Shown piece by piece: positions 1 through 7,835 of a stretch of DNA of 64,000 bases (positions are counted from its first letter, which is position 1; each line of letters starts with the position of its first letter). This stretch comes from Pelodictyon luteolum DSM 273 (lineage in GTDB: Bacteria > Bacteroidota > Chlorobiia > Chlorobiales > Chlorobiaceae). Location: contig NC_007512.1 of NCBI RefSeq assembly GCF_000012485.1, positions 1,759,501-1,823,500 on the forward strand. Direction: 5' to 3'. Both the position numbers and the translations under genes were made by a program. Under the pieces are notes generated by a model. That model was given only the letters and a program-made list of their open reading frames with translations. It was not told where the DNA came from and made no database searches.

Positions 1-16
1 CGATGCTCGTTCTTGA

Positions 17-937
17 TTATTCTTTCTCTCTGCATGGTGCGACCTCCAGTTCGCAGTTCCTCTGATGAATGGTACCCGTTCTGTCGACGGCAAAGTATGC
101 CATCCCTGACTCCTCAAGAAAAGCCAGCCCATCCTTCTCCTTCAGCATGGCGATGGTCGAGAGGCTTCCCGCAGCCGTCGCTGTCGGAGCCACAACAGAA
201 ACCGAACGCCAGTAGGTGACCGGGTACCCGGTCAGCGGACTGAGCACATGGCAGTAACGATGGCCATCAGCCTCGAAGTAACGCTCGTAATCACCGCTTG
301 TGGCAAGCGCACCTGAAAAAAGCGGCACCGATGCGATGCTCCTTTCCCGCTGCCGTGGGTCGCGGATCCCAATCGACCATGCACTCCCGTCTGGTTTCGG
401 ACCCACTACCCGGATATCACCTGCGAGGTTGACATACCCATGGCGGATGCCGTCCTGATGCAGACACGCTGCAGCACGGTCGGAAGCGTACTCCTTGCCG
501 AACCCGCCGAAGTCAATCTGCATCCCCTCGGGAAGGACGATGCTCCGCTCCTGCAGCTCGACCTTCGCCCAGCCGACCCGTCCCAGAGCAGCGGCGAGCT
601 CATCAGTCCCGGGAACCGTCCCCTTCTTGAAATCCCAGACAGTCCGAAGGATACCTGATGTTATGTCAAAGAGACCCTCACTGCTTCCATACAGGACATC
701 AGCGTAACGCAGGAGCGAGCCCGTCTCCCGATCACACGGCAGCGGGCCCTTTCCCGCCGCACCGTTGATGGCAGCAAGAACACCATCGGGCCTGTACCGG
801 GAATACCGGCACTCAATGCGGGATACCTCTTCAATGGCCCGCGCTGAAACCCGCTGTGCCTCACGCCGGCTCTCTGCAGCTATAACCATTTCCCCGTCGC
901 CCGCCATGGCAGTAAAACCGAACCTGAAAATATCCAT
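17..937 (-). CDS. apbE: ApbE-family FAD:protein FMN transferase, divergent
   Basis: This 306-residue protein belongs to the ApbE family, which moves FMN from FAD onto a Ser or Thr of a target protein. Family landmarks are F-x-A-M-A near residue 8, FDITSG at 90-95, GGFGKEYASDRA at 144-155, NLAGD at 170-174, ATSGDYERY at 212-220 and HVLSPLTGYP at 230-239. Two landmarks are altered. The usual H-x-x-D-P-x-T-G has Ser for Asp at 233, and the usual A-D-x-L-x-T metal-binding segment reads AGSLST at 256-261, so the Asp is Gly. No signal peptide is visible and an in-frame stop lies just upstream of the start, so it is probably cytoplasmic or exported by another route. It is the last gene of the tlpA-DUF4266-DUF3570-apbE run, 33 bp after DUF3570. 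Family assignment is firm; activity is uncertain. Confidence 0.87.
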   Translation of the reverse strand: MDIFRFGFTAMAGDGEMVIAAESRREAQRVSARAIEEVSRIECRYSRYRPDGVLAAINGAAGKGPLPCDRETGSLLRYADVLYGSSEGLFDITSGILRTVWDFKKGTVPGTDELAAALGRVGWAKVELQERSIVLPEGMQIDFGGFGKEYASDRAAACLHQDGIRHGYVNLAGDIRVVGPKPDGSAWSIGIRDPRQRERSIASVPLFSGALATSGDYERYFEADGHRYCHVLSPLTGYPVTYWRSVSVVAPTATAAGSLSTIAMLKEKDGLAFLEESGMAYFAVDRTGTIHQRNCELEVAPCREKE

Positions 938-970
938 GACTCACTATCTGATGATGTCAGGGGGTGCAGC

Positions 971-2224
971 TCATAACAGCCGTGACACCCCGATCTGAAT
1001 GGTACGGGCGCTGAACGGATACAGTCCGGAATCCGGGTTGCCGCTGATCGACCAGCCGGAGTCCTGATGGTAATATTCATACTTTGCGTCAACCGTCCAG
1101 TCCTTGTCGATCTGCTTGCTCACCTTCAGCCCTGCCGTTATAGCGCCGAAAGCTGAGAGGCGTTGGTCATGGGTATAATAGATTCCGCTCGGCTGGGGCG
1201 GCTGATACGCAGGATTATCGGCCGGGTTGAGGCTTGCGATTTCTTCAGCCGTTGTCTTCACATAAAAATCAGCCTCAGTCTGTGAATAGAGCCTGAGGAG
1301 CGGTGTGACGGTCCAGCCGTCTCCGAGCGGCTGGACGTATTCGGCACCGAGCATATGCGCCCTGATGCCGAAGGTGTCTGAATAATAGCGGTACGAAAAA
1401 TGTCCGCTCCCGTCTGTTTCGTCGAAATGGTGATTCCAACGAGCCATGAACGTTGTCATATTACGCTTTCGCGGCCTGTTGTCATTTATTTTGTATGGAT
1501 CGGAATAGTACCCCGTCCCTCCGGAATACCCCAGATTGAGCTGAACAATGTCGTTCTTCGACACCACCTGCGTCACACCGATAAGCCCTCCGTCAATATT
1601 CTTCTTCTCGTGGAGGTTCGGCTGGTTATTGGGATTGATACTGTCCCGCGTCATGCTGGCCCCCATGGTGAGGGTGGTGTTATTGTCCTCTGTCGAGAGG
1701 CTCGCCTGCAGGGAATAATTCCGTGAGATATAATCCGACTCAGAGGAATAGCTGGTGCCCGCAGTTACCGATCCACGAGAGAAATAGCGGGTGAGCTGCA
1801 GGTCGGCGGCCTTGCGGGTATCCTCCATGGCTGAAAGACCGAAGGAATGGAATGAAGGCGAGGCACCCGACACCGCATCATAGGTCAAGGTGCCACCGAC
1901 CGACCACTTGCCGGCAATCGGCGTCATGGCGTAGACGGAGTACGCGTTGATGTTGATACGGTCATCGTCCCCTCCGCTTCCCGCCGACCCTGACGCGCCG
2001 GAAAGTGCATCGTAGCTGACAACGTCATCTACTGCCTCGCCGGAAGACGTGGACGGCCCTGTCTGGCTGTCTTTATAATTGAGGTATTTGAAGCTCACGA
2101 TGCCCCGCTCCGGCGCTGACTCGGCATGAGCGAACTGGACGGATGGCAGCGACGCAATGGCAGCGCCAACCAGAGCCGCACCGAGCACGTTCGGCTTGTT
2201 GTTCTGTATTGAAGTCTTGGTCAT
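971..2224 (-). CDS. DUF3570 outer-membrane beta-barrel protein with two flavinylation-like motifs
   Basis: The 417-residue product starts with a signal peptide (about residues 1-35, cleavage likely after AHA). It continues as alternating polar/aromatic strands typical of an outer-membrane barrel and ends in hydrophobic residues (SRLL). I recognise it as a DUF3570 protein; that family has no established function that I know of. Residues 72-78 (DALSGAS) and 116-122 (DAVSGAS) both match the D-x-x-S/T-G-A-S/T sequence that ApbE enzymes flavinylate in NqrB, NqrC and RnfG. A low-complexity acidic stretch (GSGGDDD, 82-88) lies between them. It sits between the DUF4266 lipoprotein and apbE, so the flavin transferase is encoded next door. 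Barrel and export are well supported; flavinylation is inferred. Confidence 0.85.
   Translation of the reverse strand: MTKTSIQNNKPNVLGAALVGAAIASLPSVQFAHAESAPERGIVSFKYLNYKDSQTGPSTSSGEAVDDVVSYDALSGASGSAGSGGDDDRININAYSVYAMTPIAGKWSVGGTLTYDAVSGASPSFHSFGLSAMEDTRKAADLQLTRYFSRGSVTAGTSYSSESDYISRNYSLQASLSTEDNNTTLTMGASMTRDSINPNNQPNLHEKKNIDGGLIGVTQVVSKNDIVQLNLGYSGGTGYYSDPYKINDNRPRKRNMTTFMARWNHHFDETDGSGHFSYRYYSDTFGIRAHMLGAEYVQPLGDGWTVTPLLRLYSQTEADFYVKTTAEEIASLNPADNPAYQPPQPSGIYYTHDQRLSAFGAITAGLKVSKQIDKDWTVDAKYEYYHQDSGWSISGNPDSGLYPFSARTIQIGVSRLL
1859..1879 (-). other. Candidate FMN attachment motif 2 in the DUF3570 protein
   Basis: These codons specify DAVSGAS (residues 116-122), followed by P-S. The sequence fits the ApbE target consensus D-x-x-S/T-G-A-S/T, in which the last Ser/Thr carries FMN through a phosphoester bond. 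From memory this segment is conserved in DUF3570 proteins, which cannot be checked here. Confidence 0.5.
1991..2011 (-). other. Candidate FMN attachment motif 1 in the DUF3570 protein
   Basis: These codons specify DALSGAS (residues 72-78), followed by G-S-A-G. It is the first of two near-identical copies 44 residues apart, both preceded by Tyr. It lies beside a Gly/Ser/Asp-rich stretch that looks like an exposed loop. Confidence 0.42.
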
Positions 2225-2243
2225 GATGATCGTTGATAGTTGG

Positions 2244-2474
2244 TTAATTGCATCCGCATCCGCCGCCGGCTACTCCTGCGCCACCCGATGCACCTTCCTT
2301 GCTGCTGTAGATATGCTCGATATACATATTGTCTAACCGGTCACCCTCGAACGTCATTTCGGGGCGCGCCAGCGTACCCTTTTGCCAGGGCTTCACGGAA
2401 GAACAGCCCGAAAGTACCGCAATGGTCAGCAGCACTGCATACTGCATGATCTTTTTCTTGTTGATGTTCATCAT
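2244..2474 (-). CDS. Small DUF4266 lipoprotein with C-terminal CGC tail
   Basis: This 76-residue protein has a short basic N-terminus, a hydrophobic stretch and a lipobox L-S-G-C at about residues 21-24, so it should be lipidated. The mature part is only about 50 residues and ends in a Gly-rich tail, GGAGVAGGGCGCN, with a C-G-C pair that could bind metal or form a disulfide. I assign it to DUF4266, which has no known function. Its start overlaps the tlpA stop (ATGA). The GGAGG ribosome site lies in the last codons of tlpA, and a second ATG three bases on is an equally good start. The neighbouring thioredoxin could keep the tail cysteines reduced. Confidence 0.8.
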   Translation of the reverse strand: MMNINKKKIMQYAVLLTIAVLSGCSSVKPWQKGTLARPEMTFEGDRLDNMYIEHIYSSKEGASGGAGVAGGGCGCN

Positions 2475-2986
2475 TTTCCTCCCTCCAGTGCTGCCTGTAT
2501 CTGTTTTTCAAGCTGTTGGCGATCAGAAGCCTTGAAGCCTGTATGCCGTAGGACGATTTTGCCGTCCCGGCCAACAAGGAAACTGGTCGGCATCCCCTTG
2601 ACGCCATAAATATCCGGGGTTTTCCCCGTCCCATCGAATGCGACAGTGAATGCGGCAGGATGTTCAGCAAGGAATTTCCAGGCGTCTGCACGGCGCGCAT
2701 CAAGGTTGATTGCGATGACCCGGAGTCCTTTTGAACGGTATTTCTGCTGCATGCTGTTCATCCAGGAGAAGGACTCCCGGCATGGACCGCACCACGAAGC
2801 CCAGAAATCGACATATACAACCGAACCCGCTCTATCAGCAAGGCTGACCGGGCCTTGTGTCCCGGGAAGGGAAAAATCGACAGCCCGCTGCCCAGCATCA
2901 AGTGCAAGGGCATTGCCAGTAAAACTCATTGTCATTAGTGCGGCAAAAGCAAATCGCCGCAGGCGTTTACATTGACGGTTCATCAT
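2471..2986 (-). CDS. TlpA/ResA-like exported thioredoxin
   Basis: This is a periplasmic thiol-disulfide oxidoreductase of the TlpA/ResA type, 171 residues from the chosen start. Residues 1-28 form a signal peptide (basic MMNRQCKRLRR, hydrophobic core, cleavage after ALA). The redox motif WCGPC is at about 65-69 after the YVDFWAS strand, and a cis-Pro region G-M-P-T-S-F-L lies further on. An upstream in-frame start at 3055 would put 23 residues before the signal peptide, so I prefer 2986, though no clear ribosome site marks it. It heads the DUF4266-DUF3570-apbE run and diverges from resB-ccsA, so a role in cytochrome c thiol reduction is an alternative to a role inside the cluster. Confidence 0.86.
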   Translation of the reverse strand: MMNRQCKRLRRFAFAALMTMSFTGNALALDAGQRAVDFSLPGTQGPVSLADRAGSVVYVDFWASWCGPCRESFSWMNSMQQKYRSKGLRVIAINLDARRADAWKFLAEHPAAFTVAFDGTGKTPDIYGVKGMPTSFLVGRDGKIVLRHTGFKASDRQQLEKQIQAALEGGK

Positions 2987-3072
2987 CGGAATGCAGTTTT
3001 TTTTTTGGAAAACAGCGTACAGGTACGCCTCCAGTAATTTCTCCATGTGTCTCATCTGAACCCGTAATAATA

Positions 3073-3088
3073 ATTAACAATTGTTAAT
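3073..3088. promoter_or_regulatory. Perfect 16-bp palindrome, operator candidate 1
   Basis: ATTAACAATTGTTAAT is a perfect 16-bp palindrome about 90 bp upstream of the tlpA start. A near copy lies 159 bp away at 3232-3247. Size and symmetry suit a dimeric repressor or activator. I cannot name the regulator. Confidence 0.45.
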
Positions 3089-3231
3089 GCGCAAAACGAA
3101 AAGGATCAAGCAGCATCATTCATCTTATATTCAAGTGAAATCAAGGTGAGTGGGAACCATAAAGACCGGGAAAACGCTTTTCAAACGCAGCGAATCGGTT
3201 ATATGACAATGAACATAGTGCCCTCGGGGAT

Positions 3232-3247
3232 GTTAACAATTATTAAT
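3232..3247. promoter_or_regulatory. Imperfect copy of the 16-bp palindrome, operator candidate 2
   Basis: GTTAACAATTATTAAT differs from the copy at 3073-3088 at two positions. It lies about 135 bp upstream of resB. Two matching palindromes in one divergent region suggest one regulator acting on one or both operons. Confidence 0.4.
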
Positions 3248-3382
3248 ACGAATGTTTGGACATCGAGACCCGGGAACATAAATTAACCCTTCACCGACCA
3301 AAGCACGGCCCCGTCAGTCCCTTATAATCAGTGATAGACAAGTTGTGCATCATCAGCATGGGGCTCTTTTCTGACTTAAAAA

Positions 3383-4639
3383 ATGACACTGCTTCATACT
3401 ATGGCCCCTCACCCGCGAAAATGGTTTCATGCCCCCTGGGAATTCAGGGAGGCGGCACTTGCAGCGACACTGACCCTAGCGCTCGGATTCGCCGTTCAGT
3501 ATAGCCTCGGAGGGGCGGGCATAACCATGCCGGCCTGGCCACTCAACGGCATCATTCTCGCCCTCATTGCGCTTGCCACCCTCACACTCGGCCTATCGTT
3601 CCGGAACCACCCCATGGTGCAGTGGCTCGGCGGCATCCCCCTCGGGCTCTCCCTCATTTTATCCCTCGCCATCCTCTCATTCATCGGCGGCATGGTACCG
3701 CAAGGTGCGGCGGGCAATCCGGCAGCGATGCAGCTCGGCCTTTACAGCATATTTTCAAGCTGGCCCTTTGCCCTGACCGTAGCCATTTTCTTCGTGAACC
3801 TCGGCCTCTCGCTCGTATGGAAAACCATTCCATTCAGCCCCAAAAACCTGCAGTTCATTTTGTTCCATGCAGGCTTCTGGATTGCACTCGCATGCGGTAT
3901 TTTCGGCAGTTCGGATCTCCAGCGGCTGGTCGTTCCAGTCTATGAAGGCCGGAGCACCAGCCGGGGCCTGGTGTCGGGTGAAGGAAGAGATGTTGTCGAG
4001 CTACCGTTCTCGATCAAGCTCCATGACTTCTCGATAGAGGAATACCCGCCCCAGCTCATGTTCTATGATCCGGAGTCGGACCGCTTCATCATGGCCGGTT
4101 CCCAGGCGGTCACCGAGGTCCATAAAGGCACCAGAGTCTCATGGAAAGGCACCGACGTGGAGGTAACGGAGTTCATGACTTCTGCCATGCCGGGCCCTAG
4201 CGGCAATCCCGTTGCAGCACCTCCATCAGCAGGCATCCCATACGCGAAAGTCCGCATCACCGGCAGCGGAGCGCAGCCCGACACCTGGCTCAGCACCGGA
4301 GGGCCCGGCATGAGGCCCTATGTCGCGGGTATCGACTCCCAGATTCTCATCATGGTTCCGGGATCACCGAAGTCATACCGCTCGGCGGTCACCTTACAGG
4401 CCGAAGGGGGCCGAAGCCTCGAAGCAGAGCTAGAGGTGAACAAGCCGGTGAACTTCGAAGGCTGGAAAATCTACCAGATGGGGTACGACGAAGAATCAGG
4501 ACGATTCTCGACGCTCAGCCTTCTTGAAGCAATACGCGATCCATGGCTCCCGGGGGTCTATCTCGGGTTTTTCATGATACTCGGAGGCAATGCGCTCTTT
4601 TTCTGGAACGGCATCAAACGATCGGGGGTTCAGGCATGA
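3383..4639 (+). CDS. resB: ResB-like cytochrome c biogenesis protein
   Basis: This 418-residue membrane protein belongs to the ResB/Ccs1 group of system II cytochrome c maturation, which with CcsA carries haem across the membrane for attachment to apocytochromes. Several hydrophobic helices fill residues 25-190. A large extracytoplasmic segment (about 200-385) follows, with the typical end N-F-E-G-W-K-I-Y-Q-M-G-Y-D, and a last helix lies near 392-412. The stop overlaps the ccsA start (ATGA at 4636-4639), so the two are translationally coupled. No strong ribosome site precedes the ATG, and Met7 is an alternative start. The gene diverges from the TlpA-like thioredoxin. Confidence 0.88.
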   Translation: MTLLHTMAPHPRKWFHAPWEFREAALAATLTLALGFAVQYSLGGAGITMPAWPLNGIILALIALATLTLGLSFRNHPMVQWLGGIPLGLSLILSLAILSFIGGMVPQGAAGNPAAMQLGLYSIFSSWPFALTVAIFFVNLGLSLVWKTIPFSPKNLQFILFHAGFWIALACGIFGSSDLQRLVVPVYEGRSTSRGLVSGEGRDVVELPFSIKLHDFSIEEYPPQLMFYDPESDRFIMAGSQAVTEVHKGTRVSWKGTDVEVTEFMTSAMPGPSGNPVAAPPSAGIPYAKVRITGSGAQPDTWLSTGGPGMRPYVAGIDSQILIMVPGSPKSYRSAVTLQAEGGRSLEAELEVNKPVNFEGWKIYQMGYDEESGRFSTLSLLEAIRDPWLPGVYLGFFMILGGNALFFWNGIKRSGVQA

Positions 4640-5433
4640 TCATTGATTTCACAGCTGCGGCATACCTTTCAATCGCCTTCTGGGCATCCGGCAGCCTGTT
4701 AGGGCTTGCCGCAAGGGGCAGCGCCGTCATGAAAAGAGCGGCAACAGGGCTCAACCTCGGCGGCTCGCTCGTCATGATCGCCTTCATCGCCATGTACTGG
4801 TCGGCGCTCGAACGCCCACCCCTCCGTACCCTCGGTGAAACCCGCCTCTGGTATGCGGCGCTTATTCCGCTGGTTGGGCTCCTTGTCGAGCAGCGCTGGA
4901 ACATCTCCTGGCTGAAATACTACTGTATGGCGCTCGCGGCATTCTTCCTCTCCATCAACCTCATGCACCCGGAGGTCTTCGACAAGGCCCTGATGCCTGC
5001 TCTGCAGAGCCCGTGGTTCATCCCTCACGTCGTCGTCTACCTGGTCGGCTATGTGCTGCTTGCAGCATCATCGGTGGCGGGATGGCACAACATCTTTCTC
5101 ACCTGGAGAAAAAAGAACACCCTGCAGAATGACGCGATCGGCCACTATCTGGCACTGCTCGGGTTCGTCTTCCTTACCTTCGGGCTGGTGTTCGGTGCAC
5201 TCTGGGCCAAAGACGCCTGGGGAAACTACTGGTCATGGGATCCGAAGGAGACCTGGGCATTCATCGCCTGGCTGATCTACCTCGGCTACCTGCATGCCTC
5301 AAGCTGGAAAGTCAGGCGACTGAACCTCCAGTGGTACCTGGCGCTGGCCTTTCTGGTGCTGCTTGTCAGCTGGTTCGGCGTCAACTACCTGCCGACGGCG
5401 GCCAACAGCGTACACACATACCAGCAGAGCTAG
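4636..5433 (+). CDS. ccsA: CcsA-type cytochrome c assembly protein
   Basis: This 265-residue polytopic protein has the haem-handling signature WGNYWSWDPKETW (the WWD motif) near residues 194-206, plus about eight hydrophobic helices. Both are diagnostic of CcsA/CcmF-type haem lyases. With ResB it forms the system II haem export and ligation complex that supplies c-type cytochromes such as PscC. An upstream in-frame start lies inside resB; the start at 4636, overlapping the resB stop, removes a non-family extension of 31 residues. The gene ends 15 bp from the convergent ablB, with no obvious terminator between. Confidence 0.92.
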   Translation: MIIDFTAAAYLSIAFWASGSLLGLAARGSAVMKRAATGLNLGGSLVMIAFIAMYWSALERPPLRTLGETRLWYAALIPLVGLLVEQRWNISWLKYYCMALAAFFLSINLMHPEVFDKALMPALQSPWFIPHVVVYLVGYVLLAASSVAGWHNIFLTWRKKNTLQNDAIGHYLALLGFVFLTFGLVFGALWAKDAWGNYWSWDPKETWAFIAWLIYLGYLHASSWKVRRLNLQWYLALAFLVLLVSWFGVNYLPTAANSVHTYQQS

Positions 5434-5448
5434 CAAAAGGTAAGGGGC

Positions 5449-6282
5449 TCAGTGAAGGCTTTTGTGCCACACATTCATGCTCTCGATTCCTCCGGAGATA
5501 TTGGTGTTGTTGACCAGAGTGCCGCCGAACCGGTAGCCGGCACGGGCAAAGGTGATATTCATCCCAACCGATGCCGCACGGGCGATGGTAAAGGCCGTGA
5601 GCATCCCCTTCTTCCGCATCCCGTCCTCCATCGTCCGCAGCAGATGCAGTGCCAGACCGCGACCACGCCAGTCCGGAAGGGTCGCGAAGTCGGTCATCTC
5701 CACACTCTTTCCAACAAGATCCATTTCAGATGAAGCAAGCGCCACAAGGCGCCCTCCACGCTCTACCCCATAGTAGTCTACATGGGTGTTCATGGTCTCC
5801 AGCAACCACTTAGGATCATCGATCGGAAACGGATAGGAGGGGAAAACCTCCCGGTAAATGGCGCTCATGGCGGAAATGTCGTCGGGTGTGCATTGCCGGA
5901 TCTGAAATTCTTCAGCAACAGCATCCACCGGCGAGTGAGGAAGCGCGTGGGCCATGACTGCGATCTTCCCGATGTCGTCTCCATCCTTTGCGACAGCCCG
6001 GTTTGAATCAAGAAACAGCGCAAGAAACAGCATCATGTCCCTGCCTCCATAAAAACCCGGAATTCGAGCCTCCTCCCGGTAACCACACTCCAGAAACGGA
6101 TCGGAGAAGCCGATCGGCACTTTCGCAATAATCTTGCTGTACCCGTTCCGGCAGGCAAGCCCGACGAGTTCATCAGGTAACGTGAAAGGATCTGCATCAG
6201 CCAGGTCCATCAGATAGATCCGCCGGCTTAAGGAACCGTGGTGGATGAGTGCGCCCTTATATTGTTCAATGGTATCTGTCAT
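5449..6282 (-). CDS. ablB: beta-lysine N6-acetyltransferase
   Basis: AblB acetylates beta-lysine to N-epsilon-acetyl-beta-lysine, a compatible solute. The 277-residue protein has an N-terminal segment typical of AblB (YSKIIAKVPIGFSDPFLECGY, roughly residues 38-58). A C-terminal GNAT acetyltransferase domain follows, with the acetyl-CoA loop D-W-R-G-R-G-L-A-L-H-L and the helix N-I-T-F-A-R-A-G-Y. I start at MTDTIEQ because the preceding 41 open codons do not resemble the family. It follows ablA on the same strand after a 236-bp gap in which I see no gene. Acetyl-beta-lysine has been reported as an osmolyte in green sulfur bacteria, which fits a salt-tolerant member. Confidence 0.88.
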   Translation of the reverse strand: MTDTIEQYKGALIHHGSLSRRIYLMDLADADPFTLPDELVGLACRNGYSKIIAKVPIGFSDPFLECGYREEARIPGFYGGRDMMLFLALFLDSNRAVAKDGDDIGKIAVMAHALPHSPVDAVAEEFQIRQCTPDDISAMSAIYREVFPSYPFPIDDPKWLLETMNTHVDYYGVERGGRLVALASSEMDLVGKSVEMTDFATLPDWRGRGLALHLLRTMEDGMRKKGMLTAFTIARAASVGMNITFARAGYRFGGTLVNNTNISGGIESMNVWHKSLH

Positions 6283-6518
6283 GAAGCCTTTTCGGTATCG
6301 GGAACAATGAATGAAAACGGGAGTAACGAGCCTTGCGGGGAGGAACGCCAGAGGCCGGCAAAACCGGTTAAGATCCACCGGCATACTGATGGCTCCATCA
6401 TGCATCCCCTTCAGTACATGCTGCGCTTCCCGTTACAGAAATCCTCAGCATCGCCGTTCCGCCAGAAATGGTGTCAACCGACACCAAGCGCCAGATCCTC
6501 GAACCAGCCCATCAGCCA

Positions 6519-7835
6519 TTACTCCTCTTCTCCCCTTCGTCGTGAAAGGCGCTCGTTCGAGGACGGGATGAGCGAAATGGTGGCATCATGGTCCGAGAGC
6601 AGCTGCTGGATGCCGATGGCCTCCATGGCGTCGGCATCATCAAGATTGAGCTGCAGGTCGCAGCGATCGCAATTTCGGTCGCAGAAGGTAGGCAGATAGG
6701 AATCCGGCTCTTTATACGTGGTGATCACTCCTTCGTAGTTGCGCAGCACAACCTTGTTCGTCGACCATGAAATCAGGTAGTTCGGCATGACAGGGATCTT
6801 TCCTCCGCCGCCCGGCGCATCGATCACATAGGTCGGAACGGAAAAGCCGCTCGTATGGCCGATCAGGCTCTCAAGAATCTCGATCCCCTTGCCAACCGGT
6901 GTGCGGAAATGCGAAAGCCCTTCGGACAGGTCGCACTGGTAGAGGTAGTAGGGGCGTACGCGGTTGCGCACGAGTTTGTGTACGAGCGCTTTCATGATGC
7001 GCGGGCAATCGTTGATGCCGGAGAGCAGCACGGTCTGATTGCCGAGCGGCAGTCCGCCATCGGCAAGGAGAGCCAGAGCGTTTCTGGACGACTGGGTGAT
7101 CTCGCGCGGGTGGTTGAAATGCGTGTTCACCCACACCGGCTGGTGCTTTTTCAGAACGGCAACCAGCGCCGGCGTGATGCGCTGCGGCAGCACCACGGGA
7201 GTCCGGGTGCCGATACGGATGACCTCGACGTGCTCTATGGCCTGAAGCTCCCCGAGTATCCAGTCGAGATAGTCGTCTGAGAGCAGGAACGGGTCGCCGC
7301 CGCTCAGCAGCACATCTCGAACCTGCGGAGTCCGGCGGATGTAGTCGATGCCCTCACTGATTGCCGAACGGCCGGGAATGGTATCCCGGTCACCCACCTT
7401 CCTCTTGCGGGTGCAGTGACGGCAGTACATCGGACAGGTGTTGCTCACCAGAAGCAAAACCCTGTCGGGGTAACGGTGGGTCACACAGGGAGCCGGGCTG
7501 TCTGCATCCTCGTGCAACGGATCAGCCATGTCGCCCGTCATGATCTCGAGTTCACGCGGGGAGGGCACGCTCTGCAGGAAAACAGGATCGTTCGCCATGT
7601 CCCGGGTGTTGATGAGCGAGAGGTAGTAGGGGGTGATGGACATCGGGAACTTCGCGACCGTCTGGCCGAAGGCCTTGCGCTGTTCATCCGAAAGGGTGAT
7701 GCCGAGAAGGGATTCAAAAGCTGAAAGGGTGCGGACGCTGTGGCGCATCTGCCATTTCCAGTCTTGCCAGTCCGAAAGAGTGGCGTTATGGTCGATCCTC
7801 TGGATAATCTGTTGCTGGGCCAGTGATAAGGTCAT
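6519..7835 (-). CDS. ablA: Lysine 2,3-aminomutase
   Basis: This radical-SAM enzyme converts L-lysine to L-beta-lysine using PLP and a 4Fe-4S cluster. The cluster motif [11 protein letters not shown] is in the first half. Downstream are the typical [25 protein letters not shown] and the C-terminal cysteine pair [11 protein letters not shown] that can bind zinc. Length from the chosen ATG is 438 residues, usual for the family. An upstream TTG would add 13 residues of no family character. The start lies inside the end of the MarR gene (50-bp overlap), tying it to that regulator, and ablB follows. Confidence 0.93.
   Translation of the reverse strand: MTLSLAQQQIIQRIDHNATLSDWQDWKWQMRHSVRTLSAFESLLGITLSDEQRKAFGQTVAKFPMSITPYYLSLINTRDMANDPVFLQSVPSPRELEIMTGDMADPLHEDADSPAPCVTHRYPDRVLLLVSNTCPMYCRHCTRKRKVGDRDTIPGRSAISEGIDYIRRTPQVRDVLLSGGDPFLLSDDYLDWILGELQAIEHVEVIRIGTRTPVVLPQRITPALVAVLKKHQPVWVNTHFNHPREITQSSRNALALLADGGLPLGNQTVLLSGINDCPRIMKALVHKLVRNRVRPYYLYQCDLSEGLSHFRTPVGKGIEILESLIGHTSGFSVPTYVIDAPGGGGKIPVMPNYLISWSTNKVVLRNYEGVITTYKEPDSYLPTFCDRNCDRCDLQLNLDDADAMEAIGIQQLLSDHDATISLIPSSNERLSRRRGEEE

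Larger units (their letters stand above)
2987..3382. promoter_or_regulatory. 396-bp divergent intergenic region
   Basis: This AT-richer spacer separates the minus-strand tlpA cluster from the plus-strand resB-ccsA pair. I see no coding potential beyond a possible longer tlpA N-terminus up to 3055. It contains two related palindromes (3073-3088 and 3232-3247) and should hold both promoters, but I could not place -10/-35 boxes with confidence. Confidence 0.6.
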
